DNA from: Branchiostoma floridae
Taxonomy: Eukaryota > Chordata > Leptocardii > Amphioxiformes > Branchiostomatidae
Reading direction: 5' to 3'
Assembly (NCBI RefSeq): GCF_000003815.2
Contig: NC_049986.1
Span: 1,263,477-1,327,476 of the forward strand
DNA: 64,000 nucleotides
The translations under genes were made by a program, and so were the position numbers. Shown here piece after piece: positions 43,676 to 54,896 of the stretch. The stretch's first letter is position 1. Every line of letters starts with the position of its first letter. The notes below the pieces were generated by a model. The model was not told the DNA's origin. It ran no database searches and was given only the letters and a program-made list of their open reading frames with translations.

Positions 43676-44814
43676 CTGGAATCCCATTATTTGTCCCTAT
43701 TTTGCAAAATTCTTCTCTTTTTTTTTTCATCCAGCCGACTCGTCTGCTTGGAGGCTAACGTAAGATTATACGTAGAGCGTAACTTGTGATTCAAACTTTA
43801 TCGTTGAGTATTTTTTTTGGTATCATGTAGTCGAATGCCAGATCCCCTTACCCTAAAGTCGTAACGCAGCGGGCAGTTGTGTCGCGGAAAATTGATATAC
43901 CCGAACCTAGCGCCGTTGGTAAAAACTGTTCGTCTGACGTTCGATGAAGTTGTATTCGTATTCAAAATTCATAGGCGTTTATTACAAATTCATCAACTTG
44001 TAACCGCGTTGTCGAAAACCAGAACACATGTCAGCGCCCAGTTTTACCCATGACATGCATCATTATGTAAGATATGATGTCATTTGGTTTTACGAGTACC
44101 GCTAATCGTTGTCGACCTGTCTTAATTTACCGTTACGCGTTGCCTGCCCTCCCGTTAATTACCGTTAAGCGTTACGAGTACTCAGAGCCTCGTATAATAT
44201 ATACACTCTACATCTTATCAAATCTCCAAGCAGATGTTGGGGCGAAGGATTGTAATATTCTCTGACGGCCTAGGGCCTGGCTAGGAAATTTGACATTCGA
44301 GATTCACACAATCTGCTAATCTAAATCTAAAAATGTTTTCTAATTATTCTCTTACGAAGAATTAAGAAAAATACTCTCCCTAATCTTTGAAAACCAAAGA
44401 AAATCAACACCTTTCAAAGAAACACAACGCATTTCTTTTTTTTCAAGTAGCCTTCATTGTAGACTTAAAGCAGCCCTGGCGGTCGCAGGGGCTAAGGTTA
44501 TCTTGGCATTAGAGAATCTTAACCCATTAAGAACATCGTGAGCCAGCGCTCCCCCAAAATAAAAGCCAGCACTGCTAGAAGTCTACGAATGAGGCTAATT
44601 GTAAGGAGGCTTCAATCAGAAGATCCTTGAATCTTGTAAAAGCTCTTGCCGTCTGGAAGGAAGCAGATATATTTTTAAAAATAACATAATCACTTTAACA
44701 CTACTTGTGCTTAACAGCTGAGTAGTTTGATTGGACTGTGTCAAGAATCTAACCGTTTTTCCCCTAAATGTTAGGCTTTATTTCCATTCCTGCAGTGTCA
44801 GAGACCTACTCAAC

Positions 44815-45649
44815 ACGGCGACCCCGGCTGTATCTCATGTGGAAAAAGAGAAGGGAAGTAACGGACGTGGAGAGGATCTTCATGGTACACACAAGTGTGG
44901 CGAGTGCGACAAGGAGTTTCGTCGACTAGATGACTTTAAGAGACACATGCGTACTCACACGGGCGAGAAACCATTTAGATGTGAGGAGTGCAGCAGAAGG
45001 TTTAGACAGCTGGGTCATCTGAAGACACATATGCGGACTCATACCGGTGAGAAAACGTTATAAGTGCGATGAATGCGGCAAACAGTTTGGCGAGCTCGGT
45101 AGTCTCAAGAGGCATATAAGAACTCACACCGGTCAGAAACCATACAGATGTGAGAAGTGCAGCAAGCAGTTTAGTGAGCTGAGTAATATGAAGAAGCATA
45201 TACAGACTCACACCGGTGAGAAATCTTACAAATGTGAGGAGTGCGGCAAGCAGTTCAGTCAGTTTGGTCATCTGAAGAGTCATATACGGACTCATACCGG
45301 TGAGAAGTCCTATAGGTGCGATGAATGCAGCAAAAAGTTTAGTGTTCTTGGTGGTCTGAAGAGTCACATGCGGACTCATACAGGTGAGAAGCCGTATAGT
45401 TGTGATGAATGCAGCAAACAGTTCAGTGGGCTGTGTGATCTGAAGAGACATATCCGGACTCACACTGGCGAGAAAACTTACAGATGTGAGGAGTGCAGCA
45501 AGCAGTTCAGTCAACTGTGTAATCTGAAGATGCACATGCGAACCCACACCGGTCAGAAGTCATACAGATGTGAGAAGTGCAGTATGGAGTTTAGTGCGCT
45601 GGGTTCTATGAAGAAGCACATGCGGACTCACACCAGTAAGGGGCCCTAA
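44815..45649 (+). pseudogene. C2H2 zinc-finger gene, 9 fingers, start lost and frameshifted
   Basis: The family exon is recognisable: acceptor tttccattcctgcag, leader sequence identical to the family but starting ACG instead of ATG (44815-44817), then two fingers. An extra A in the run at 45052-45055 shifts the frame; without it the chain would read [14 protein letters not shown]. Seven further fingers follow in the second frame to TAA at 45647-45649, ending HMRTHTSKGP. All nine have full C2H2 sets, so decay is recent, or one lesion is an assembly error. An in-frame ATG at 44731 lies in the presumed intron. A short product from a downstream ATG is possible but unlikely. Confidence 0.85.
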
Positions 45650-45994
45650 ATTTGCGATGAATGCAACTCGGTTAACTGATGGATAAAATGTGAATCTACA
45701 CTGGAGAAGAACTGAAGAAGAACCTTACATATATCAGAAGTGAAACAGTTTACACAGACCCGCCTCTATATAAATGTAGTGACGTGTGCATCTGTAGAGG
45801 CTGTTGGGACCGATTATCAGTATGTAAACACGACACGTTATTGTCGACCTTCCGACAATTGGAATTTCTCAAGACATTTTTTTTTGTAGATATGCCGTAC
45901 CTTCAAATTGAACTTATCTCTTTTGTTGCTAGAGTTCAGCTGTAATAAAAAAATCTAACATAATATTGATGAACGGAATATCTGACATCTCTTT

Positions 45995-46000
45995 AATAAA
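45995..46000 (+). terminator. Polyadenylation signal
   Basis: AATAAA in tctctttaataaaatgcagc, in the context conserved at 18568, 52814 and 58537. Confidence 0.55.
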
Positions 46001-46163
46001 ATGCAGCATGCCTCAAAAGTATCGTTGGTTGGTATGTTTCTTGATCTCAGTGTTGCGTAATTGCACATGTATATGTACCAGGGTTGACAGATATAACATC
46101 GCAGCATACAGACGTTTTCCTTGAAGGGGCTGCGGTGTGCCAAAACAAGGCAACTCTTGCCTG

Positions 46164-46473
46164 CACACCTGCCGCGGGACCTTCCCTTCCTAATCTCATC
46201 AAATGGGCTGACCAATGGGCGAGCGCACACCTGCCGCGGGACCTTCCCTTCCTTATCTCATCAAATCGGCTGACCAATGGGCGAGCGCACACCTGCCGCG
46301 AGACCTTCCCTTCCTAATCTCATCAAATGGACTGACCAATGGGCGAGCGCACACCTGCCGCGGGACCTTCCCTTCCTAATCTCATCAGATGGGCTGACCA
46401 ATGGACGAGCGCACACCTGCCGCGGGACCTTCCCTTCCTAATCTCATCAAATCGGCTGACCAATGGGCGAGCG
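46164..46473 (+). repeat. 62-bp CCAAT minisatellite, 5 units
   Basis: Units start at 46164, 46226, 46288, 46350 and 46412. Same consensus as 18739-19052, with private changes (cctgccgcgagacc in unit 3, atcggctgacc in units 2 and 5). Followed by gggcacaggtcaggtcaggt. Confidence 0.95.
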
Positions 46474-46479
46474 CACACG

Positions 46480-47084
46480 CCTGGGCACAGGTCAGGTCAG
46501 GTCGCGCCGTATGAACGCATCAGATATCGGCGACCGCGTGCACGGGAGCCGGGCTAATTTTCGATGCTTCCTCCTTTTCTTTTTCGTTACTTAAGCCCCT
46601 CTAGGCTGGCTGAACCAAAAGATAACAACATACTATTAATAACAAAACAAAACAGGAAACTAGAAAGGTCGACATTTGCTCGTGAACAAATACAGCAAAT
46701 TTTAATCCATCTTCATCCCCAAGCAGAAATGTATCGGCATTGAATTGAATATTACTTAATTCCTTTTCCCAACCCCTACCTATTCACCAAACGTCATGCA
46801 AAACCTTCCGCAACATCTCGAGTTATACTGTCCACAAACACGCCAACACACACACTCGGCCCGCTGCAGTGCCGACGGAAAGTGCTAACGTTACACCAAC
46901 CATTTTAAAGAGATACAACATCTTGCCATAACCGCAAAGATAACCTTCATGGCGACGGTAATGATATCCAAATCTCAGATCATGGTACTAGTAAAGTTCA
47001 CCACCTCTGGAATAGCGATTGCGTCATTGGCGTGACGACCAAATTAAGCTGTTTCGTGGGCCAGTATATTTAATGTCAGAAAAG
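46480..47084. other. Intergenic; ZNF 3' flank
   Basis: Starts with cgcgccgtatgaacgcatca and gaccgcgtgcacgggagccg, shared with 59010-59060. The remainder is unrecognised. Confidence 0.4.
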
Positions 47085-48064
47085 TGGGCGTTTTCTGCAG
47101 ACAACTACCACAATAACCAATTTATTGGACAGTATATCTTTGTAAAGGTCAGAAGAGAATGGAGAAAAATTGCTGCCCAAGTAGCATGGTTCAGTGAACA
47201 AGTAGGACATGGTTACATAAATGCACCAAAATGCAAATGTCAGTTGTTTTGTCACACTTTAAGAACGAAATGACTGATTAAGGTCCGATTTCACGATTTA
47301 GATTTCAAAATTTTCATATCATCCCGGCCCTGTTAATAAAAATCGCCACTTTGAGCGATCAGTAATCCGGCAGGTCTTTAGACACACCTGTAGCTACTTT
47401 GGACCAGTCCGTACTCCACGCCTTCGGCAATCTCCAGCTGCAGGTGTTGGGGACCGTTCATATTTCATATCATTCCAATCTTACCACAGTTGATATCAGC
47501 GAACTATAACTAATATTTCTATCGCGTCAGTTTCAGCAAAGTGTCAATCAGACAGACCCGTTTCAATGACGTCACTTGGTCATATGATTATAATATGAAA
47601 GTTGCAATGGAAGATTGCTATCATGGATTAAGATCAACTTTGGCAATTGCTGACTTAAAAAAAAATTGACGAAAGCTTTCGTGGTACAAAAACCGTCATT
47701 TCGGGTCCTGGCCTATAGACTAAACCTGGGTACCAGTCAAGACATCAAATGGAGGGGTTTCAAACTCCCTTTCATAACCTCCTTGATGTGTGGAAGAGCC
47801 AGGATGAGGCTTGGTACGCACACAAAGCTATAAGAGTCTGCATGGGGGGGGGGGGATTCCCGACAACGATTTACACTGAATTCAGAAGTACCCCTTACGT
47901 ATTACGCTAAATTAATGAAGGCAATAACGCTAAATTTGGTCGCCTCGCTACGAATTTTTACGTAGATAAGATGCTTTTCCCTTCGAATTACGGAAAATAA
48001 AAAAAGTCTGCCTACGCCTTACGTAAAAGAGCATGCAGATCCTTATCTGTATCAAATCCTGTCA

Positions 48065-48238
48065 CCAATGGCTACACATTTGCATACTTGCTTGGCGAGA
48101 AAAGATAAATTGAGGTAATCAGGCGTACAACATGAACTTTGACCCATATTATGTATCCCCACCCCGATAATATATAAGACGGAAGGACAAAGCTCAAGCT
48201 GCCAGAATCGTCGTCCCACTTTACGTGTAGAAACACAG
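48065..48238 (+). promoter_or_regulatory. Candidate promoter and untranslated exon 1 of the 50.2-kb ZNF gene
   Basis: CCAAT (48065-48069), ATTTGCAT (48078-48085) and TATATAAG (48171-48178) precede a short exon ending gtagaaacacag|gtaagacc at 48238/48239. The acceptor ttttcattccacag ends at 50199. Locus A has the same layout but a weaker TATA. Confidence 0.55.
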
Positions 48239-48485
48239 GTAAGACCTTAAAGTATCTATGTGTTTCGTAGAATGAAGACCTTAGACTTCGACCACAATAC
48301 GTTGATAACTTGTACTATACGTTGTAGGCGTTTCCTAATATAAACTCCCTGTGTAGCATTTAAGACAATGCGTTACACAAAAATGGACTGAAGAAGGATA
48401 CTTCTATTTTACATTGACCTGAATACTAGTAATCTTTTGTGTGAATGTCTCCGCAAGGAGAGTATTGTGTGTCCAAGGACACCTG

Positions 48486-48845
48486 AAAACAGGTTTCGTT
48501 TGCTCTATAACAACTTCTTCCAGTACAACTAAACAGATTTATATGAATATCTACATGTATGAATAAGGCAACATATTCGTCTAGCATATCATTTGCACTA
48601 TTGGTTCTACGGTATAAACATTCGTAGATATATTTGTCTGTTTGTACGCAATAAAGGTTATCGCCTGCCAGAATGTAGTTGAATTTATCCAACGAACAGA
48701 GTGTAGCAAATTATTTCAAGCAAGCGGACAGAAATGCATGTGAACAGCTTAATGCGTTTATCATTATATTGCAAACAATCCATAACAAAATGACTTTCGT
48801 CTTCGATCCCATTTGGGCAGAATGGACAAAAGCTCTGGTCACGGG
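48486..48845 (-). pseudogene. LINE ORF2 C-terminal fragment (locus B copy)
   Basis: The minus strand encodes LDKFNYILAGDNLYCVQ and ECLYRRTNSANDMLDE in the order of the 11395-11790 fragment; cccatttgggcagaatgg on the plus strand is the complement of the zinc-knuckle codons. Confidence 0.7.
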
Positions 48846-49233
48846 TAATTTTAGTATCTTCTGGCCTCTACATTTAGTTTGCGACTATGGATTCTTTCTT
48901 ATCTTTGTGTTTGCTCTATGAAGTTCAAAACTGTGTATATTTGAAAGATACTTTTTGTCCGTATAAAGAAATGAATAAATGAAATGTAATAAGGTGACAT
49001 AAATGATACAATGAACCATCTTGCAGATGACACCCAGCTAAAATAGCCTTCACCAGACCGACTAATTACAGGGTACGGATCATTGTGGACTCCTGCCCTA
49101 ATTTCACCCTGCTGCCCGGGTCAATGTACCCTAGTAGTATAGTGGCAAAACTCTCCTGGAAATTGAACTATTCTCTTCCCTTCATAGCCAGCGAACTTTG
49201 AGGCCACACTGACTTAATCGCATTGATGTTCGT

Positions 49234-49247
49234 GTTGCCATGGTAAC
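49234..49247. promoter_or_regulatory. Perfect RFX X-box in ZNF intron 1
   Basis: GTTGCCATGGTAAC, orthologous in position to 12039-12052. C>T relative to that copy, but still matching the X-box consensus. Confidence 0.5.
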
Positions 49248-50212
49248 CGTTTTTTGATATTTTTTTGGCGAAAATGGCTTACAATGTATTTTTTACGTTC
49301 ATTTGCTATATTCTACAATTAAATCTTATGATATCAAATGTATTTTTTCTGCGCCAACTGGTGTTTCATCTAGCAAGATGTTTAGGAGGAAAGTATTATT
49401 TGACAGGCTGTCAACAGTGAGCCTGTTATAGTAAGTGATCGCATGCAGGCCTGGTTGATCGGGTCACTTAGTTGGTATGACACTATATAGGTGTCTATAT
49501 ACACATAGTAGGTAATACACGTAATCAGATATATCATCATTTTTGTCCTGTACAGCTTTTGTATAAAGCAATCTATTATTTCGGCGTGTAGTCTACATGT
49601 ACTGTCTTCGCTTCATATGTTTGTTTGGAAATTCAGACTTTTTTCTCTTAATGCAGATCTGTTTGTCAAATCCCCCTGCGGTGTTTCAATATCATACAGA
49701 ACATTCCGAACCTGTTTTATCGGTACGCAAACTGCTGCAGGGCAAAGTTCTGTTTTTAGACGGTCTATTCCTAACAATGGGTATCAGGGCAGAAAGTTGC
49801 TGTCAAAATCACCAACCCTAGTTTTAGAACATGAAAAACTCACATCGGCATGGTTGCCCGGCCTCTAAAGTGTAATTTGACGACAAAACAAGGTATAATA
49901 TTCCGGCAGCTAGAACTACGTTATACGGGATCAAAAGATAGATGGCAAAACCTTTTGACCCCTTTTCACTGCCTGTCAACAACACCAAACACCTAACTTT
50001 TAGAACCTACTGCAACCACAAATGTTCCTAAAAATCTGCAGTACTAATAATTGCAATGCGGTTTCAATCATGCAGAACACCATATCAGAAGTCCGTCTGT
50101 AAGAAGGCAGCAGTAATTTTCATAACTCAACTTAAAGTTGCGTGTGCTTGTCAGCTAAGTGGATTTTCCTAAATGTTGACATTCATTTTCATTCCACAGT
50201 GTCCTATATAAC

Positions 50213-51037
50213 ATGGCGACCCCGGCTGTATCTCATCTGGAAAAAGAGAAGGGAAGTAATGGACGTGGAGAGGATCTTTCGCGTACACACAAGTGTGGCG
50301 AGTGCGGCAAGGAGTTTCGTCGACTGAGTGGCTTAAAGAGACATATGCGTTCTTACACTTGCAAGAGACCGTTAAGATGTGGGAAGTGCAGCAAACAGTT
50401 TAGTTGGCTTTGTAATCTGAAGAGACATATGAGAACCCACACCGGTGAGAGACCTTATAAGTGTGACAAGTGTAGCAAACAGTTTAGTGACCAGGGCAAT
50501 ATGAAGAGTCATATGAGGACTCATACTGATGAGAAACCATTCAAATGTGAGGAGTGCGGAAATCAGTTTAGTAGGATGTATCATCTGAAGAGTCATATAC
50601 GGACTCACACCGGAGAGAAGCCCTATAAGTGCGAAGAATGCAGCAAACAGTTTAGTGTGTTGGGTGGTCTGAAGATACACATGCGGACACATACCGGAGA
50701 GAAGCCCTACAGGTGCGATGAATGCAGCAAACAGTTCAGTATGTTGGGTAATCTGAAGATACACATGCGGACAAATACCGGTGAGAAGCCCTATAGGTGC
50801 GATGAATGCAGCAAACAGTTCAGTAAGATGTGTAGTCTGCAGAAGCATATGCGGACTCACGCTGGTGAGAAACCTAACAGATGTGAGGAGTGCGGCAGGC
50901 AGTTTAGTCGGCTTGGTAACCTGAACAGCCAAGTGATGACTCATACCGGTCAGAAACCATGCCTGTGTAAAGAATGCAGTAGGAGCTTCCGTACCTCAAG
51001 TCATCTCCGGAGGCACATGCGAACCCACAGCGATTAA
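50213..51037 (+). CDS. C2H2 zinc-finger protein, 9 fingers (locus B)
   Basis: The 274-residue protein has leader MATPAVSHLEKEKGS and nine 28-residue fingers, ending RRHMRTHSD. Degenerate zinc sites: finger 1 (HMRSY), finger 6 (HMRTN) and finger 8 (NSQVMTH), leaving six complete. The ATG lies 14 nt past the acceptor ttttcattccacag. Fingers 5 and 6 (VLGGLKI and MLGNLKI helices) have no counterpart in the locus A protein; the other seven align one to one. Presumed nuclear DNA-binding regulator with no effector domain. Decayed extra fingers follow to about 51380, so the ancestral protein was probably longer. Poly(A) signal at 52814, beyond a DNA transposon. Confidence 0.93.
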   Translation: MATPAVSHLEKEKGSNGRGEDLSRTHKCGECGKEFRRLSGLKRHMRSYTCKRPLRCGKCSKQFSWLCNLKRHMRTHTGERPYKCDKCSKQFSDQGNMKSHMRTHTDEKPFKCEECGNQFSRMYHLKSHIRTHTGEKPYKCEECSKQFSVLGGLKIHMRTHTGEKPYRCDECSKQFSMLGNLKIHMRTNTGEKPYRCDECSKQFSKMCSLQKHMRTHAGEKPNRCEECGRQFSRLGNLNSQVMTHTGQKPCLCKECSRSFRTSSHLRRHMRTHSD

Positions 51038-51400
51038 AGTACACAGCTACCGATGTGAAGGCTACAGGCACCAGGGTGAAACCCTACCGTTGTGAAGGAT
51101 GTAGTAACACTTAGGACACATGTACGTGACTTAGAACTGTCAGTCAGACCATCTCCGGAGCCACAAGGCGAAGCGAACTCACAGCGATTAAACTTCACAG
51201 TAACCGATGTGGCGGTTTCATGCACGATTAAGGGTGAAACCCTACCGGTGTGACGAAACCTTACAGCTACCAGGGTGAAACCCTACCTTTGTGAGGAATG
51301 CAGTAAGACTTAGAACTTCTGTCAGTCAGACCATCTCCGAAGCCACGTGCGAACCCACAGTGATAGAAGTTCACAGCTACCGAATTATAGGTTTAAGGCA
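51038..51400 (+). pseudogene. Decayed terminal zinc fingers in 3' UTR
   Basis: Two successive remnants: gtgaaaccctaccg, then gaaggatgtagtaac, then tcagaccatctccggagcc; and gtgaaaccctacctttgtga, then gaatgcagtaagac, then gcgaacccacagtgatagaa. They correspond to YxCxxC and LRSHxRTHSD of the family's last finger, with stops and frame changes. Confidence 0.65.
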
Positions 51401-51523
51401 CCAGGGGGAAAAGCAGGACAATGATAGTTTGGCAAAGAGAAGCCAAGAAAATAATTTGGTCGTAGATATGGGAATGACGCAGGTTCGGTGCTACGCTATA
51501 GAATTTGATGATTGGGCTGTTTA

Positions 51524-52413
51524 TGCCTAGGTTACACATAGCCGAATTTGGCTCCCGATTCTCTCCCGACTATGGTTTAGGAGTGATTCGGGAGCTAGTC
51601 GGCTGTAGTCGGCTGGCGTTCGGCTGAGTCGGATGGCGTTCGGCTGGCGTTCGGCTGAGTCGGCTGGTGTTCGGCTGCTCCATCCGAATGTTTTGAAATG
51701 TTCAAAACATTCGGCTCTGAACGGCAACTCTGGAATGGGTCGGTTGGTGGTCGGCTGGTGTTCGGCACGGTCGGCTAGTGTTCGGTTGGTGTTCGGGAGT
51801 AAGTCAGCAGTCAAATTAAATCTTAACCACGCCATAAACATTGCTGATTTACTCCCAGCCTGCTTCAAACTTACCAATGATTCACCCCAAGACCTTAGAC
51901 AAATCTCTGCTAACTCATTCCCAAGCAAAAAGACTATTGCCAGAACGTAGACGAATCACTCCCGAACTTCACACGACCGACATCCAGCCAAAAACAAAAA
52001 GACCCATAAATGCCGCACTGGAGCTATATGTGATCTAAATTTGATCTCTTGGTGATGTTTACAAATAGAACAAAGGACATTCTTGATTAAAAACGAAAAT
52101 GAGCACTCTTTTGAAAATCGCTGATTATGTCTATTTCAAGTCGAGAGAGGGTCGGCAATCGGTTGGGGATTAGTCAGGAGTGATTCGGCAGTCTGCGGCT
52201 AGAGGTCGGGATGGTTGGTGATAGGTTAGTTAGCATTTGGGACATAGTCGGGAGTAAGTCATTTGCTGGTCGGGAGGTGTTCGGGACATGTTCGGCGCTA
52301 AAAAATAGGCGTGGCCTAAACTGGTCAGACTACTCCCGAACTACTGCCGACTTGGGTCGGCTAAGAGTCGGCTAGTGTTCGGGAGCCAAAGTCGGCTATG
52401 TGTAACCTAGGCA
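51524..52413. mobile_element. 890-bp TIR element with TCGGCTGG subterminal repeats
   Basis: Ends tgcctaggttacacatagcc and the mirror ggctatgtgtaacctaggca, continuing to ttggctcccga / tcgggagccaa. It is flanked by TA on both sides (a possible 2-bp target duplication). Both flanks hold many gtcggctggcgttcggctg-type units, denser at the left (51590-51800). Locus A lacks it (gggctgttaaaagag at about 17846). No transposase seen, so presumably non-autonomous. Confidence 0.88.
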
Positions 52414-52813
52414 TAACAGAGATATAAAGATATTTCTGTTTTACTATTGGTCTGATTGCATTCATATCTTCCTAACCTACGTGGACACTACAACAGTGTG
52501 TTCTTTGTGTTGAAATTTAGGAAATGTGTTGTTTTCGTTGTTTTTTAGTACCGTAATGTTAGATTGCACCGAACCCCCTTTATATATATGTAGTTTACAC
52601 GTGTACATCTAGAGGCTGTTGAGACCGTTATATAAACACGGCACTTTTTTGTCAATCTTCTAGTAACTGGAATTCCTCAAGAGATTTTTTCTTGTTTGTA
52701 AATATGCCTTACCTTCAAATTGAACTTATCTCTGACAATGTTAAAATTTAGCTGTGATAGAAAATATAACATGACATTATCTGTATGATCAACAGAATAT
52801 CTGACATATCATC

Positions 52814-52819
52814 AATAAA
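52814..52819 (+). terminator. Polyadenylation signal, locus B ZNF
   Basis: AATAAA in atcatcaataaaaagcaac, conserved in the cluster. Confidence 0.55.
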
Positions 52820-52974
52820 AAGCAACATGTCTCAAAATTATGGTTGGATTGGAATGTTTCTCGGCCTCAGTATCGCACATGTATGTACGCTCGTTGACAG
52901 AAAAAAAATACCGTACCATACAGACGTTTTCCTTAAAAGGCTGCGGTGTGCGGAAACAAGGCAACTCTTGCCTG

Positions 52975-53160
52975 CACACCTGCCGCGGGACCTTCCCTTT
53001 CTAATCTCATCAAATGGGCTGACCAATGGGCGAGCGCACACCTGCCGCGGGACCTTCCCTTCCTAATCTCATCAAATGGGCTGACCAATGGGCGAGCGCA
53101 CACCTGCCGCGGGACCTTCCCTTCCTAATCTCATCAAATGGGCTGACCAATGGGCGAGCG
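52975..53160 (+). repeat. 62-bp CCAAT minisatellite, 3 units
   Basis: Units start at 52975, 53037 and 53099; shortest of the four arrays. Followed at 53176-53200 by four GGTCA pentamers and GGTCG. Confidence 0.95.
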
Positions 53161-53499
53161 CCACGTCTGTGCATAGGTCAGGTCAGGTCAGGTCAGGTCG
53201 GGAAATAGCCCGATGACTCAACTGTGCCTTATGAACGCATTAGATCTATATATAGCTACATGTACATGTTGTGGACTAGAATAGTTTATTAGTTTCTTTT
53301 AAAGTATTTAACAAATTACTTGTATTGTCAAACGTAATGTGTTTCTGTAAGATACAAAGCTTGCATAAAATGTAACTAGTATTTAACTCTTCAAGTTACC
53401 TTCCTCTGTTGGCATGTTCAGTATGCCAAAAGTGAAATCTTATTCTTTTACACAGTTCTTTATAATTCACTTTCAGTCATTCAGAGAAGTAAATGTTCT

Positions 53500-53916
53500 T
53501 ATATTTCAGTGAAACTGCCTTTCAGTCACATGTACATGTATGTTGTGACTCATCTGGAGAAATAAATGAGAAGTGAAATATAGCAAAATATTATGATCGA
53601 AACTTTGTGTGTTTCCTTGTTTTTTACGCTTTTCACAAAGGCTCTTACAAAGATACAGCTTGACATGTTTTACAGCTCAGCTAATTCAATTACAGTAACC
53701 CACAGACGATGGACAGGTGTGATTAGATGTTCTACACATTCCATTCTCTTTTCCCACAAAAACAAATATATAAAATAATTAGTATCGTTGAGTTCTCGTA
53801 TTTTCACTGCCATTAAGTCATCTTTACACTTTCTTTCTTTACTTTGTGCAACATAAGACTGACGACGGTGAAGACAGAAGCAAAGAAAAACAACTCGACC
53901 TAACCACAGTTGGCAC
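53500..53916. other. Intergenic block shared with 59400-59726
   Basis: tgacatgttttacagctca, ttacagtaacccacag, gatggacaggtgtgattag and tctacacattcc recur at 59480-59570. Part (53800-53870) also appears inverted at 41040-41110. Confidence 0.65.
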
Positions 53917-54021
53917 ATGGATCATAAGCGACACCTATTAACCGTTTGCAATACTGCAACATTATTCACAATGGAGTGGTGCAGTACCTCACCTAATTAA
54001 TAGTGGTCGCTTGTGATCCAT
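53917..54021. mobile_element. 105-bp palindromic MITE, copy 2
   Basis: atggatcataagcgacacct mirrored by agtggtcgcttgtgatccat. Same length as the copies at 40895 and 59727. Confidence 0.88.
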
Positions 54022-54896
54022 CTAAAGATTCCAGAAGGACAGAATATCTCAGGCTTCTCAGCCCACACTACAATTACACCACATTTCACTGCGTGACTCA
54101 CTAAAACAACCCATTTAATTAATTGCTATTATTTCCATATTATTGAATCTAGCAGTTGTAAACTTCAGCGTAGACAGAGAACTGCTATAAAAGCATGTCC
54201 GTCACTCAGGAAGAATTACGATCCTTCAACCAACATCTGCTTTGACAGATTTTGGGTGAAGAGTCGTAATTCGACATGCGCTTTCAAATGACAACTTTAA
54301 CTTGACTGCTTGTTAACATAATCAATAAGAGTCTGTATATAGCTCTTGTTCTTGACCTTGAAGCTCAGCTATAACCACCTAGATACATTTGTACTAGGAA
54401 TCAATTATGGATAAAGCGCCCCAGCTGTTTGCTTTCTAAATCCGCCTTTTCTTTTGCTGAGAGTCTAGAATGAACGGTTGACTATGGTGCTTTCTTGTGA
54501 CCTTAAGTTTCACTAATGGTAAATAAATAGGTTTATTATCGGTGGAAATATAATCTCTTACCGACTTAAAATACTGACAAAAATTTTTGCAATTACATGT
54601 TATTATAGATACTATACAACTGCTGTTTAAACAATAGTGTGGCTACCTCTATCGTTCCGCACATTCATTCAGACGTGCATACACAAAGGAATATCCTCTA
54701 CCAGACTCAGCATGTCGCTGAAAAATAGTAGACATAGGTCAAATAGACTGATAATAGTCACTTATGTCATGTCGATAACTGTAGTTTGGGGCCATAACAT
54801 CCATGACCTTTGACTGTTGTATGTAATTTGGGCTATTGTTAGGTTAGACCATACGAGAGGTGGGCTTGCCTTCATTAACTCTTTAGTCGAGCCCTG
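54022..54896. other. Intergenic with small foldback
   Basis: gaagaattacgatccttcaa (54211) and gagtcgtaattcgac (54261) form a short inverted pair around an inverted CTCCAAGCAGA-type end. The stretch near 54690 (cctctaccagactcagcatg, then aaaaatagtaga) is a dispersed motif also at 20165 and 42520. Confidence 0.45.

Larger units (their letters stand above)
47460..53500 (+). repeat. Segmental duplication, locus B
   Basis: Co-linear with locus A (10330-14275 and 17674-19500). Lacks the 12502-13035 element, the LINE and the TA microsatellite. Gains the 51524-52413 element. Confidence 0.88.

Noticed and set aside
47019-47273. 84-codon frame (MRHWRDDQIKLFRG...)
   Set aside because: Lies in the A/B duplicated block, where the locus A counterpart is not open, and matches no family I recognise.
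49597-49868. Overlapping frames with HSEPVLSVRKLLQGK, also at 13001-13213 and inverted at 7487-7783
   Set aside because: Conserved only because the intron is duplicated; frames differ between copies and no domain is recognised.
51527-51950. Opposing ORFs rich in RSAESAGVR and RTPADSAERQPN
   Set aside because: Subterminal repeats of the 890-bp TIR element read in frame on both strands.
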